Of a DNA stretch of 64,000 bases, positions 1-12,000 are shown piece after piece. The notes under the pieces are model-generated. The model was not told the DNA's origin. It saw only the letters and a program-made list of their open reading frames with translations, and did no database searches. Both the position numbers and the translations under genes were made by a program. Position 1 is the first letter of the stretch. Each line of letters begins with the position of its first letter. Origin of the DNA: Thelephora terrestris (lineage: Eukaryota > Basidiomycota > Agaricomycetes > Thelephorales > Thelephoraceae); the NCBI GenBank assembly GCA_015956445.1, contig WIUZ02000006.1, positions 62,001 to 126,000 of the forward strand. Reading direction: 5' to 3'.

Positions 1-858
1 CTGTCGTCGAACGGGAACAGCTGCCTGGCATTAGTGCATCTGCGCGAACGAGCATATTAGCGACCCACGTCACTGTTATTCTTGAGGTCTTCGATGTGCC
101 ATAAGACACGCTTCGCGACTTCCTGCGCGAGCTTGCTTTTGGTCACCGGTTCTGCTTCCGCCTTGTAATTCTTGGTGGAGACCTATCCGGTACTTGTTAG
201 CCATCGAGCGACCCTCCTCGGCTTTTGACCCCTTCGTGTACCTGCATTGACCTTGCCTTTGACTTCTTGACTTTATCCTTTCCTCCTCTGTCCGCCAACT
301 TCTTCAGTTCTTTTTCCACGTCGGTGCTGGAGGGATATCCAAGTAGCTTGAAGCAGAAATGAGTTGGTCGGAGCGGGCGATCATGCAGGGAACCTACGTG
401 TATTCTGATGGACATCCCTCTAGTATCCGTACCAAGTGGGAAAGTATCTCTGTCGTCGATCCCTTCGAAGTTCCCGCGGAAAGCATCTAGCAGTCTCACT
501 CCGGGAGACAGCCTTGTGGAGAAAAGAATGGGCAGATGCTTTTCCCAGCTGTTCTGAGTGTTGCCACAGTTGTAAGGCTTTTGTGGTACCTCCTCTGTGG
601 CCCATGTGTATACCCTGCCATCGGAAAACTTGAATATTATTTCAGTAGGAGTATAACAAGCGTGGAGGAATCGGAACTTACAGCGACCCAAATGTTACCC
701 AGGGCAGGATGGAAGGTAAAAAAACCGGCGGGGGCGTAGTAGTGTTGTGTATGGCTAGTAAAGGTGCTTGAAGAAGTGGCTAGTAACTGTCTCTGCGGGC
801 TGGGGTCGCTTTGGAAGAAAAAATGGCCTCCACGAGGGGCGGTAGGTTGGGGATACAT
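1..858 (-). CDS. conserved fungal protein of unknown function, copy 1 (runs off the left edge)
   Basis: I do not recognise a named family, though the layout resembles an agaricomycete protein of unknown role. Exon 1 (start near 858, not certain) ends in a segment FHPALGNIWVA at about 680. A 53-base intron with good GT and AG sites follows, and then a long exon with FSDGRVYTW, LSPGVRLLDAFRG and GMSIRIHVG. A second intron (GTACACG...GGATAG, near 235-190) leads to VSTKNYKAEAEPV and KRVLWHIEDLKNNSD. The gene continues beyond position 1, so its C-terminus is missing here. A clearly related copy lies at about 23.86-24.8 kb in the opposite orientation and supplies the missing end. No signal peptide or membrane segment is visible. 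The repeated conservation of amino acids between the copies argues that this is or was a real gene. Confidence 0.55.
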
Positions 859-899
859 CTGTGCTGTGCCGAAGTGCCTCTGGAGGTTGAAGCATTTAT

Positions 900-2869
900 A
901 TCCGTAAAAGAAACTCTAGAAATACGTATTTAACGGGTAGTACGAGGTCATTTGTGCTAATTTGGAGGGTGGAACGAAACCTAAGAGCACCGCGATCATT
1001 GTTACTTCCCGAAACCGGTCTCAAGGACATTACGTCCTACCTTGTAGATTTCTGAGTGCCGTCTTTTGGTTTACTGGTTCCTGTGAACACCGTGCATATG
1101 GAATTTTCAGTAAATGGAAACCCCAGTGTGCGCATTTCCAGGTCGAAGAGACATGATTTCGTGGGGGGATCAAAGTTTAAATTGCCTAGTAGTCCATTCC
1201 CCTTCCCGGGTGTCCAGAATCCACGAAACGGACCGGAGGGAGGGGGGGGGAACTACCTCCGTCAAGCCGAAGGATACGTTGCCGCTCCTGGCTGTGGGCC
1301 TGTGTCATTCGGGCGGGACCGTGCATAGTTGGTTTCTATGAACAGTCATAGATGAGATTTCTGGATGTAGGGGTGCACTTAGCAGATCCTCGGGTGCAAA
1401 CTGCCTATTTTGCGAACGAACCGATCCAGATAATGGGGTTGGACGTCGGCCAGTCAGGTTTTCCAAGAACACGAGGATATGTATGGCGCTGCAGCACTTC
1501 TGACAGGGTTGGGCGAATGGAACTGCGAAGAGTGGCTGAGGGGGGGGATCGGCAGGTGCCTAGCGTTGTCGTTTTCCGCGTACCCATAAGCGGAAAAAGA
1601 GGGAGAAAAGCAGATTCGGCGTTTCGTTTATATGATCAGAGCGCCAGTCGTCATACATATCGCCGTCGGATCTCCTGAAAGATACCTAAATGGCACTTAC
1701 ACCGTTCAGCAACTTCGCCCGATCTGAGAGATGGAATGGTCACTGAGCAGCACCACGGGTCTGCATGAGGTACAATACAACGGAGAGGAAGTAGGGATTG
1801 TCGCCATCTAACGGCATCCTTTGGAGGGTTGTCCGACATGTGACTGGTCCATGAGGCCTGAGGATTTTACCGAAGCCGAGGTAGCGCAAAGGCGCCGGAG
1901 GGACGAATCAATGGCAAGTCCTCCGCGAAGAGTTAGGCCAGCAATCACCGTGGTCACCGCTTTGATTCCAGTCAGCCCACAGGAGTTTCGCCGATCTGAG
2001 AAAAACAAATCGATGTTCTAGAATTTTCATCGGGATCATGGAAAGGTATGCCCTCTCAGATAATGAAATCGGTGTTCGAAAGAACTTGACTATTTGGAAA
2101 GAAATCGCGTGCTGTGGGCCAATTCTACCGCAGCAGAGGAGCCCTCCCGCGATTCCATAGGATGATGCAGTCAAAAACGTACCCTTCGAGACTACGTTCT
2201 GATGTATAATTTCTTACGTGTCTGCAAAAGCTCTGGCGCTAGTGAACACAGGGAAATGGGGCCGACAAGGAGCAGGGCACAGGATCTCGTGGTGAAGAGG
2301 TTCTGGATCGAAACATCCGTCTTTCTGAAGAGGGATAGTGATGCAGTGGCCCAGTAGCCGTTTGTTCCCGGTCCAGTAATCGTGCGTTTCTGGTCTAGTG
2401 GTCCCTGTTGTTTCCAGATAGTCTGGTCTTTGGCGGCTTTGGGGGAAGATTTCGGATATCCGAGAATCGAATGAGCACTGAGCAGCAACCTGCTCGTTAC
2501 CCCCTTGCACGGCGCGCGAGGGTTAGGGCCAACAGCGTCTATGATTCCGTTTAGCCACGACCGTAACTCACCTTTCCCCCCCACCCTATCTGATCATGGT
2601 CACTCATTTAGCTATTGCTCCTGCGACAAGACACATCGGAAGAAAACGGTGCCACTGGAACGTTCCGGTCCCGTAATTCTGTATCAATTAGTCATAAAAC
2701 GCAGAGAGCGCCATCCTCCAGCGCGGTGATTAGCACATTGAAGGGTGATGAAGCGAGCCCAAAAATCCTCACCGTAGGAGTTCAGCACCCCTAGAGTTTG
2801 CTCGGCAATCCCCGGTGACGCCACCTCCCCTCTGTTCTAACCTGGAATCGTTAAAAACCATAGAAAACC
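900..2869. other. about 2 kb without a recognisable gene
   Basis: Only short, mutually overlapping reading frames are present, none with a recognisable domain or a convincing chain of exons. A run of G (about 1235-1244) is the only striking composition. I saw no tRNA-like cloverleaf. The last few hundred bases presumably hold the promoter of the EFM3 gene that starts at 2870. Confidence 0.5.
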
Positions 2870-4242
2870 ATGCTTCTCAACCCTTCCGGCGAGACTTCAT
2901 CGGATCAGATTGAGGCGGAAGATCTTGTCAGAGCATACGCGCTATTGGCCCCGCTCGCACACCTTCAATTCCCGCCAGCACTTCCGGGGGCGTTCACCCG
3001 CGTCCACGACGCGCTGTTGAACGAGATCTTGCTTGACCCGCACCTTCGCGCATACCCCCCTGCTACAGAGTATCAACTCAAGTTCTGGAAGTGGGCCGTT
3101 CAGGGACTCGAGGCCCTCCTTGGCGATGAGGTCAACCTCCAGGTTTTATACCAAGCTGCACCTCATGACTCAGCCATTGTACAGGACTCGGAAATAGACG
3201 TGAGGATATACGATCGCCTGATGGAACTGATTCAGTCCGCTCCGAATTCGCAATCTCCGACGAAGGATTTGACGCTCCCCTCACCGTCGTATGTTACCCA
3301 CTATCTTCGACTTTATCCGGACACCCCAAATGTAACTCGCCGTGTAACGTTACTGGAATCCCGCGCAATCATCGAACAGGGAACCACTGGACTTAAAACT
3401 TGGCCGGCCGCGCACGTCCTGGCGGAATGGCTCGGAAAACACCCAGGTTTAGTGTAGTCTTTCACTTCCTGCAGCCAAGGTGTCTGACAGCTTCGTGTCA
3501 TACGATAGAACACGTCAGAGGTAAGCGTGTCCTGGAGTTGGGATGCGGCGTGGGATATCTGGGGCTCGTCGTCGCAGAAATTCAACTGAGCGCCACCGAG
3601 CTGGAGAATCCCGAGTCTTCCATCTGGTTGACAGACGTGAATGACGTCGTGCTCTCTCGGTGTAGGGAGAACGTGAATCTGCCATGCAGTGCGTTTTGGG
3701 TGTTTCTCCTAAACCTCAACGTGATCTCACGTTGGCAGATGCCTCGTCCGGGCATCAACACCTACAATTCAGGCAGCTAGATTGGTTCTCAGCGCTGCAC
3801 GCGGACGACATCCCTTTCGTACGTGATATGATGGCGGAAGCAGACGCAGATCTCATATTGGGTGCAGACATCGTGCGACCTCGGTTTCGTCGCCCCATTG
3901 CGGACCACAAACTAATCTTTCAGCACTAGGTATATGACCCATCCATCGCCCCGCCCCTCATTGCCACACTTCACCTGGGAATTTCCGTCAGGTCGGCTAA
4001 GCGGCGTCCGGTCTCGGCACTACTGGCTCTCACGGTGAGGAGGCTTGATACATTTCGCCACTTCCTCGAGGCAGCTGGTAATGCTTTGTCTACTCTTACC
4101 TCTTTCTCTCACTCACGCTGGTGCAGAACAGCTGTTTGTTGTCACCACCCTCTACAGCACATCAGTTGAGAGAGACATAGGGAGGGGTGATAGGCATACC
4201 GAGCAGGAGATCGTAATAATACAACTTGACCTAAGAGATTAG
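2870..4242 (+). CDS. EFM3: protein-lysine N-methyltransferase EFM3 / FAM86 (EEF2KMT) family
   Basis: This family trimethylates one lysine of translation elongation factor 2 in the cytosol, using S-adenosylmethionine. My model has five exons: 2870-3446, 3491-3688, 3739-3872, 3930-4076 and 4126-4242, giving 390 codons, close to the usual family length. The N-terminal half is the FAM86-type helical region. It is followed by GLKTWPAA, the methyltransferase motif I VLELGCGVGYLGLVVAE, the acidic post-I segment WLTDVND, and LILGADI joined by splicing to VYDPSIAPPL, which is the typical D-V-V-Y-D-P core of Methyltransf_16 enzymes. All introns are 44-57 bases and keep phase. The last exon (EQLFVVTTLY) is the least certain. 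The gene ends 84 bases from the stop of the F-box gene on the other strand. Confidence 0.85.
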
Positions 4243-4326
4243 GCGAAGGGGGGGAATACGTGTATCGACAAGTGGCATCTCTCAGACCTAACATTGTACA
4301 CTGTCTTCCAAATTATCTCTCGATAC

Positions 4327-5911
4327 TTACAACTCACTCTCGCTAAGCAGGTAGTCCTGAATGCGATGTTGAGCGTACAATTCCTTCCATTTCTCGATCG
4401 TAGATCCTCCACCAACGTGCAGGCATTCTACTTTGGTCAAGTGCCTGCCTCTCTTGGCCCTCGACTCCGCGATCTCCGCGATTGCCTTGAATGCTGCCGG
4501 CGACGCGTTGAAGCTGGCATCCAACCGCAAGGTTTCGAGGTTGGGGAATCGGTCAGGCTCCGAAGAAAGTGATAGTACGAGTGCTTCCTTGTAACCTTGT
4601 ATGCTTCCGGCAATCCGAAGTGTCTTGAAAGTGGGTGCCTTGTGAAGAAGCGTTCGCCATGATTGTTGGCTGAACCCAAAAACGGGTGGAGCGTCTCCTT
4701 GGATGTGGAAGCAGTCGATTTCGACCGCCATGACTGTTCGAATAGTATCCCATGCAGATAGGCTGGTTTTGATTTCTACCAACCCATCGCTGGAGCTAAC
4801 CCCCATAAAGGAGGCGAGGGGGTCCAAGTGGAGCGAAGTTATCTTCCCAAGAGAGGGCACAGAAGCCACTTTGAAGAAAGTGGGGACGTCAACGTGGTCC
4901 AACTTGAGCGTGGTGAGGTGATTGAGTACGACTGGGTCCGCTGGAACATCTCGCTCAGGATCGGGTATGAGTGTACACCTCTCCAAAAAAATCCGCTCAA
5001 GTGAAGTGTTCCTGGATAGGAATTCATGGAGGCGCCAAGGCGTGACGTCTGCACTGAGCCCTCCGGTATACGCAAGGTGGAAGCTTTTAAGATTTTGAGC
5101 GCCGTGGACAGGCCCAGTGAATGTATTCCTCAGCGACAAGGATTGAAGGTTGCTGAGAGACCTTTCTACAAATGGCCCTGGAAGGGGGATGATGCTGCCT
5201 CGAGTGATGGCTGTAATATTGACACCAGCCTCCCACTCCAGGGACACCAGGTCTGGAGGGAGAAACCGGTTAAATATCTCTTCCGATGGGATGTGGCCCA
5301 GCGGTTCCTGTAGAAGCCAATGGTTCTGACGATTGAAAAACTCATGCTCAAACTTGAAGGAGAGCCATCGTGCTCGTTCGGAGTTTGCAATCAAGAGTTC
5401 CACAGATGGCGCCATCGTACTGATCAGGTTATTGGTGAAGATCAGTGACAAATAAACTGGTAACTGACTTTGGGTAAGCCGGTAAACTTGGGAACGCCAA
5501 AAGTTCTCCGTGGATCTCAAGAACGATTTCCAGCGGGACCTCTTTGCTCCGCTCAAGGCAAAGTGCGACGAACTCAGGCTGAGTTTTCCGAGAAATATGT
5601 ATCGTGGACCACAGAAGGGGAGTTGAGATCACGTTCGAACGCCACTGGCTACAAACTTGAGCCAAATTCATAGCGCGGTGTGCGTGGACGTGATCGTCAT
5701 CTCGATCCGGAGCACAGATGAGGCCGAAGATGTAACTGATGGTTTCCGCCGGAAGCCGATTGATAGGCGAAAACCCGTTCCTTAGCGAAAGGACCGCCCC
5801 CAATGCTTGTTCGAGGGTGATTTGCAATTGCATGACCTGAGAGGGTTTGTCAAAGGCGAGATAACACATTGCTGAGAACGCAACGAACATCCTCAAGTGA
5901 TTGGAGCCCAT
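4327..5911 (-). CDS. F-box protein (agaricomycete long F-box type)
   Basis: Likely substrate receptor of an SCF ubiquitin ligase. The F-box is INRLPAETISYIFGLI followed by an insert and then LAQVCSQWRSNVISTPLLWS, the standard arrangement in the expanded agaricomycete F-box family, with a heptad-like stretch before it. A 49-base intron (5420-5468) joins LPAYPN to TMAPSVELLIAN, keeping phase; an alternative donor 19 bases upstream would break the frame. The remaining 400 residues contain leucine-rich stretches such as LQSLSLRNTF and LTTLKLDHV, which look like degenerate LRR-type substrate binding repeats. I chose the methionine at 5911 (MGSNHLRMFVAF), but the frame stays open to 6118, so the true N-terminus may be longer or lie behind an intron. 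The target is unknown. Confidence 0.75.
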
Positions 5912-6118
5912 CGGCTGGTTTACTGTAGGATGTGTCAGAAGGGTATGAATGAGATTAGTTCGTGACCCATCTACTACCTTCTTTGGATGATAGACTCTCC
6001 GCAGGAAAGGAGGAGTTCTTTGGTACGACTGGTCATAGCTGCGACGGAGACAATCGAGCGTGCCTTTCGGCACGAGGGATTTCGATCTGGAAGGTGTTTC
6101 CCACGTTTGGTACCGCAC

Positions 6119-6915
6119 AGGTGAGGATGATCAGATTCCGACGTTCGCGACACAGTGGGTGTCTCTGGCTTGCGATTCTCTTCAAACGGACCTCACCCGC
6201 CCTTGGGAGAAGTCCTATAAACTGTGAAGTGACTGTTGCGATCCGCTGGCGAGTTTGGAATCTTGTGGGCTGAGGAAAGGCAGACGAGTTCCGCGGTTCC
6301 ACCTCAGAAATCAACCTGGAAACCTCGGGGTTTTTTAGATGTCTCACCTTGCTTTGGAGCTATTTGGTATAAGCATCCTATGCTCATCAAGCCTTTCTTA
6401 TGGTGTGTGAGACTGGCTTGTACCACATGAGGGTTCCTTGCCAAACCGGCGCCTGGCCCCCGTCATGGTGGTCATCCTTCGGAAGAGTATCATTCCCCTT
6501 TCCCTCTAAAATAGTTCGTTGCCTTCCGTTGTCGCCTGACACGTTTTGTTTAATATTTACGGGTTCGTCCATGGTGCCGCGTCTCACTCGTGTATCCTTG
6601 GGTGTAAATTCTGATTTTTTCAATGGAGGTTCTTTGCCAGACAGCCTAGCTAAGACGTGTGAGATTTTGGAGGCACCCCCGAGCGCGGTGAAGAGTGGAT
6701 TTCTTGGATTCCCTGTTATCTCCTATCCGCCGCCGTTCGCGCGACCGGATGAATTAGATTCCGTGTGTTGTGACCCGCCTTCCGGCTTGGTTGGAGGCAC
6801 TCGACTACGCATAAGGATACTTCTTTTGAGCCACTGGTGTGGCAACGCGATCAAGGTGCCTTGAAGCCCGAGTGAAAGAAATGATACAGCTGTATTGCGT
6901 ACTCGCATGATCTAT
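6119..6915. other. intergenic stretch without a supported gene
   Basis: One reading frame of 154 codons (6400-6864, plus strand) and shorter ones on the minus strand are open, but none shows a domain, a family motif or splice-linked continuation. I take the region as the spacer between the start of the F-box gene and the end of CCT7. Confidence 0.45.
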
Positions 6916-8875
6916 CTATCGCCTTGGCATACCACGACCACGGCCCCTCAACGCTCTCTGAGCAGCTCCCGGTGGCATGGATGGTCCCGCGGCGGGCTAG
7001 AAGAGTCCGGGTCATTGTTAGCCGAGAAATCAGGCTACGGTTAAAGACTCACATTCTCGCTCTGTGGGCCCCTCACAGTTTCATCTACGCTCAGAATCAG
7101 CGAAGCAGCCTCCGTGGCACTGTTGATGGCGTTTATCTTGACTAAACTCGGTTCCCATACGAAGGCTTCCATGTTGTCCCGAACGCCCTCCGGTCCATCG
7201 ACATCTACACCAAACCAGATGTGCCCATTTGCGTGACGCATACGGAGTTTGTTCAGTATATCCGTGGAATCAAGTCCAGCATTGTCGCATATCTGGCGGG
7301 GAATGATCTCCAGAGCTTTGGCAAAGGCCATGTGGACAAGTTGAAGTTTTCCAGGGATAGAGAAGGCGTGTTTGCGGATGTGAGCGGACAATCCCATCTA
7401 TCGCGAACAATGATCAGTGACCGATGGTGCAAGCGAAACCTTCTGTAAGAACATGCCTCAACAGCTCCGCCACCAGCAACCACTTCCCCATTTTTCACAG
7501 CTCGCTTGACGACCATAATGGCATCATGCAAACTCCTCTCTACCTCCTCGATGAACTGCTCGGCACCACCACGCAAGATCAAAGTACATGTCTTGGCCTT
7601 GGAACATTCCTCGAAAAGGTTGTACCTCTCCCCGCCAATCTGCTTCTCCTCGAAAGTGCCACATGTCCCCAAGTGCTCTCTTCTGATGTCTGAACACGTT
7701 GACTGAATGGAGCCTCCGACGGCTTGAACAACCCTTTGGAGATCGGAGGCTGGAACACGTCCAGCGCAGAAGATATCGCGGTCAGCGAACCATTGAGTTG
7801 CCAGATCACCGATAGGCAGCTTGCTCAATACGACCTTAGCACCAGTCTTCTCAATAGCGTCAAGCTTGCGGTAGATGATTTCCCATTCTGCATCGACAAT
7901 CGCTTGGTAATCCGACACTTGATCGATCCTGACCTCGGCGTTGTCCTTCTCCGCTTTGAGTTCAAGCTCGACATTCAAGCTCAAGATTAATGGATCTTTG
8001 AAGAGTTTAGGCTGTTGCTCGGCACCAGCGTAGGTGAAAGTCTTTTTGAAGGCGACACCGCGGATGAGGAGTGAGTCCTGCATGCCACCTCCGGCGACTT
8101 TCTTCACACCGATCAGGTTTTCGTTGAGATCGTCTTGATCAAGACAGAGGATCGCATCTACCACCATATTCGAAAAGAAGGGCTTCTCGCTGTGAATAAG
8201 TTTTGATGACATCGACGTTGAGGCGCATTTGATGAGGAGGGCACGGAACTCCCTGTGTTATGTAAACACCTGAGATTGGTAGAAGTGAGGCAAATACGAA
8301 CTCAGAATCGGACTTGTCAATCGTGACTTGAATTTCCTCTATCCTCTTTACAGCCTAATCAACGAGCATCAGAAAAACGAACACGTTCTGAGATAGAATG
8401 GGGACACACCAGCTGCGCCGCCTGCCTGAACCCCTTCATGATAATGTGGGGGCTCACTCCCTCTTCGATGTAATTCCGGACCTCTTTTAGCAACTGAGCG
8501 GCAAGCAGAACCACACTCGTAGTCCCATCCCCAACCTCGGCATCCTGGGCGCGCGCGATGTCGACCAAGGTCCTGGCAGCGGGATGTACGATTTCAAGAA
8601 GTTTGAGAATGGTGGCGCCATCATTGGTAATCTGGGCTTCGCCGCGGTCGTTAACAATAAGCTTGTCCATACCCCTTGGGCCGAGAGTGCTGGCGAGGGT
8701 CTCTGATATGGCAAGGCATGCGGAGATGTTCGATAAGAGTTGCCCTTTGCCTTGCGAGGTGTCCGTCCCCTCCTTCAGGAGGACGACAGTTGGTTGCTGT
8801 CGCGGGAGCAAGAAGGTCAGTCACAAGTTCACTGGCACAGGAGCAGCTACGCACCATCGGCAGACCGCGCTGCAT
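6916..8875 (-). CDS. CCT7: T-complex protein 1 subunit eta (CCT7)
   Basis: Subunit of the cytosolic CCT/TRiC chaperonin, which folds actin, tubulin and WD-repeat proteins with ATP. I resolve six exons: 8855-8875, 8410-8796, 8302-8354, 7457-8252, 7053-7397 and 6916-6996, giving 560 residues, the normal length. Visible motifs are [63 protein letters not shown]-like VVAGGGAVE and [11 protein letters not shown]. The C-terminus [10 protein letters not shown] lies in a separate small exon. The start MQRGLPM comes from a 21-base first exon and is preferred because it matches fungal eta subunits. Intron 4 (7398-7456) appears to begin with GC rather than GT (GAG|GCATGT). The gene is divergent from RAD5, with 165 bases between the start codons. 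Confidence 0.95.
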
Positions 8876-9040
8876 AGTTTTGGATTATCAGCCCAACACA
8901 CTTGTGAGCGAAAAATGGGTTATCCGAAAAAGGGAAATCTCGTGATGGTAAGAGCTGGCTTAGTCAGCATCTCGCCAGACGCGTCGCGGTAAATTACTTG
9001 CAATACATTCGCGACCACCGCAAGCTCAACGGGGCCAACG
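8876..9040. promoter_or_regulatory. shared divergent promoter of CCT7 and RAD5
   Basis: Only 165 bases separate the two start codons, so both promoters and both 5' leaders must lie here. I see no clear TATA box. That the two genes are co-regulated is inference from the spacing only. Confidence 0.5.
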
Positions 9041-12000
9041 ATGGCCGGCACTCCAGGACCTCCCCCGGACTTCTTTGCTTCTGACGACGAGAGCGATGTT
9101 GGCGATAAATCATCTACAGAGGCTGCCCCGTCCGAGCCAGACATGGCGGGTCCTAGCATTCCATCTTCGCAGAATTCAAATGAAGTCGCCGCTGCAGACT
9201 ACCCGTTATTTCTCCCGGACGAGGAAGACGCGGATTACGGAGATGTTTTGGTTGAAAGGCTTCGCTCTGCATCAGTCCACCCTGACGCCGTCCCAGCGGA
9301 CGATGTAGACATGTCAGACATCTTCGATATCCCCCACGAGAACAGATCGAAGCGTGCCGCCAGATACCAACCCGAAGAAGATACCCAGCCCAATAAACGG
9401 AGAAAACCCTCTCTTCCACCTGACTCTGGCTTCACTTCTGCGTTCTTGGGTAGCATTGTAGTCGCCAATGCCTGGTCCACCGTCAAGGGCAAAGGCTATA
9501 TTAAAAACGGCGACCCGGTTCTCGTCGAATGGGACAAGCTTAAGCAGGAAGAAGAACTGCCAAGGAAGAGCGACAAAAAGAAACAGCCCAAAAAGGGAGG
9601 CAAACAGCTGACGATTACTGCCCTCATGAAACCTCGGCAGGAGAACTTCAAGAGGAAAAAGAAGCAGAACGACATCGTTCGTCTCACTAATAGGGGTGGA
9701 TTTGGTGAGCCCAAACAAACACTTGTTTCGTATCGGTGTTGACCGACGTTTCGCACAGAGATTGCGCGGTTACCCCAAAATATTGCTAGTTGGGTTGCCA
9801 GATTGTTAGAAACAGGTTTGCTCCACGTAATCGGTGGGTTACTCGGGATTTACCCCGCATACATCTAGGTGTAATTGAGTTTAGGGGCTGCACCGTTGTC
9901 GACGTCCCGGAGAACCTCAAAACAGGACTAGACATCGTCGTCTCTCTCTCAGTGTACATTCTTGCAAAGGCATTCAAACCATCGAACATTGGAAAAAACT
10001 CGGCCGACCACAAGAGGCCCATGTTCAACGAAGGTGCAGAAACAGCAGAGGAACAAGAGCTTAGACAGCGAAAGCAGGCCCTACTCAAACTCTTCGACGC
10101 GGTCAATCTACGTCCCGTGCGGGGCAGTGGAGTCCTTGGGAAGGAGGACGACACGGTATTAGATCACGAGGAGGTCCTGAAGATGGCAGAAGTCTCGACC
10201 CAGTCCCCACATCCTCCGATCAAACCGCAAAGCGTGAGAAAGGAGATCGTGGGAGATGGGGAGGAGGTTGAGGTCGATCCAGATGAGGACCTCAACGAGA
10301 ACCAGCTTGCAATGATCTACAACAGGTACGTAGATATCTTGTTGCCCTCTTGGTGGGACTGATATCGTCGTAGGGCTCAACAGCACGACAAAACTATGGC
10401 TGAGATGGATCCTGCTGAGACATTTGTCCTGACATTACGTCCGTACCAGAAACAAGGTCTAATGTGGGTGTCGGGTGCCCCTAGTTGCGCACCGCTCGCT
10501 TAATCCGTCTCCAGGTGGATGACATCGATGGAAAATGGAGATCACAATGCTCGAGAAGCGACAGCAATCCACCCACTATGGCAGGAGTACGGTCACCAGC
10601 TATCTGTTAGTCTGACTTGTCTTGACAGCTGCTCATAGATTTATGTTTCCCTCCGAACCGTCGGCGGGCATCATCGACCTCACGATGATCGAGCGACCAT
10701 TTTACTTTAATCCTTATTCTGGAGAATTGAGTTTAGAATTCCCCAAGGCCGAAATCAAGTGTCCAGGAGGAATCTTAGCGTAAGCCGCTCCTTCGTCTAA
10801 GCATGCAACAATCTGGCTGACACCTTTCAGCGATGGTAATGTGACTCCCATCCTTGCGCCAACTTTACTAATTCCCTACGTTTCCTCGATTTCTTTCTGT
10901 CAGAGAGTGAGTGAGGTGAACTAACAGCGTGTTTGCCATGCTGATTTGGGTTACAGTGGGAATGGGAAAGACGATCATGATCGCCAGCCTTCTGCACACC
11001 AACCGCTTCCTTTCAGACCCCCTACCCTCATCACCTTCTTCCTTCAAACCCAACGACCAGCTCCTTCCTGATGAACCAAAAGGGAAATCAAAATTCCGTC
11101 AGGTCCGACTGCAAGCTGCATTCAAGAATCATTCGAACGTCAAACCCACTGCTAACGACGCTCCGCGACCACACCGGGGCGACCCACAGCGGGTACCAAG
11201 CGTGACTTTGGTCGTAGCTCCTACCTCGCTCCTCAGCCAGTGGGGAGAGGAGCTGAAGAGAAGCAGCAAGGAGGGTACCATTGAGGTGCACATCTGGCAT
11301 GGTCAGAACCGGTTCAGTTTGCACGAAGCTTTGTACCCTGATGAAGTCGAGCACATCGACGATGACAGTGGGTCGGAAGATATCGAATCTCCTTCGGACA
11401 AAGACGAGGACATGGATGTGGCAGGCAAACTTGAATCTGAAGCTGAGGGGGTTGACAGTGACGAGTGGAAACCGAAAGCGAGGTCAAAGAACGCGACGAA
11501 GACCAAAGCCAAGGACAAGAAAAAGATCCAAGTCGTGGTGACCTCCTATGGCGTGCTAGCTTCCGAACACGCGAAGTACGAGAAATCCGCTCGGAAATCA
11601 GAATCTTCCGTGTTCGAAAGTCGGTCCGCAATCTCCGGTGCATTTACTCTGCTGATCGCCTTGACTAGTCGAATGGCTCCGTGTTGTTCTGGACGAAGCG
11701 CATCATTGCAAATCCCGGTCCAGCAAGACCGCCAAAGCGGTTTGCGCCTTGAAGACGAGAAGAAGATGGGCCGTCACGGGCACGCCGATCGTGAACCGGC
11801 TAGAAGACTTGTATTCCCTCTTGTACGCTCACATCCAGGTCTCCCAGGGACGGGCTGACGTTGAAAGTTCTCTGCAGGAAATTCCTAAACTTCGCCCCTT
11901 GGTCGAGTTATTCCTTCTTCCGGTCGTACGTCCAATCACATCCACTTAACGACCTTCAAAATACAACAACGGGCAAACCAGGTTTATTACACTGCCCTTC

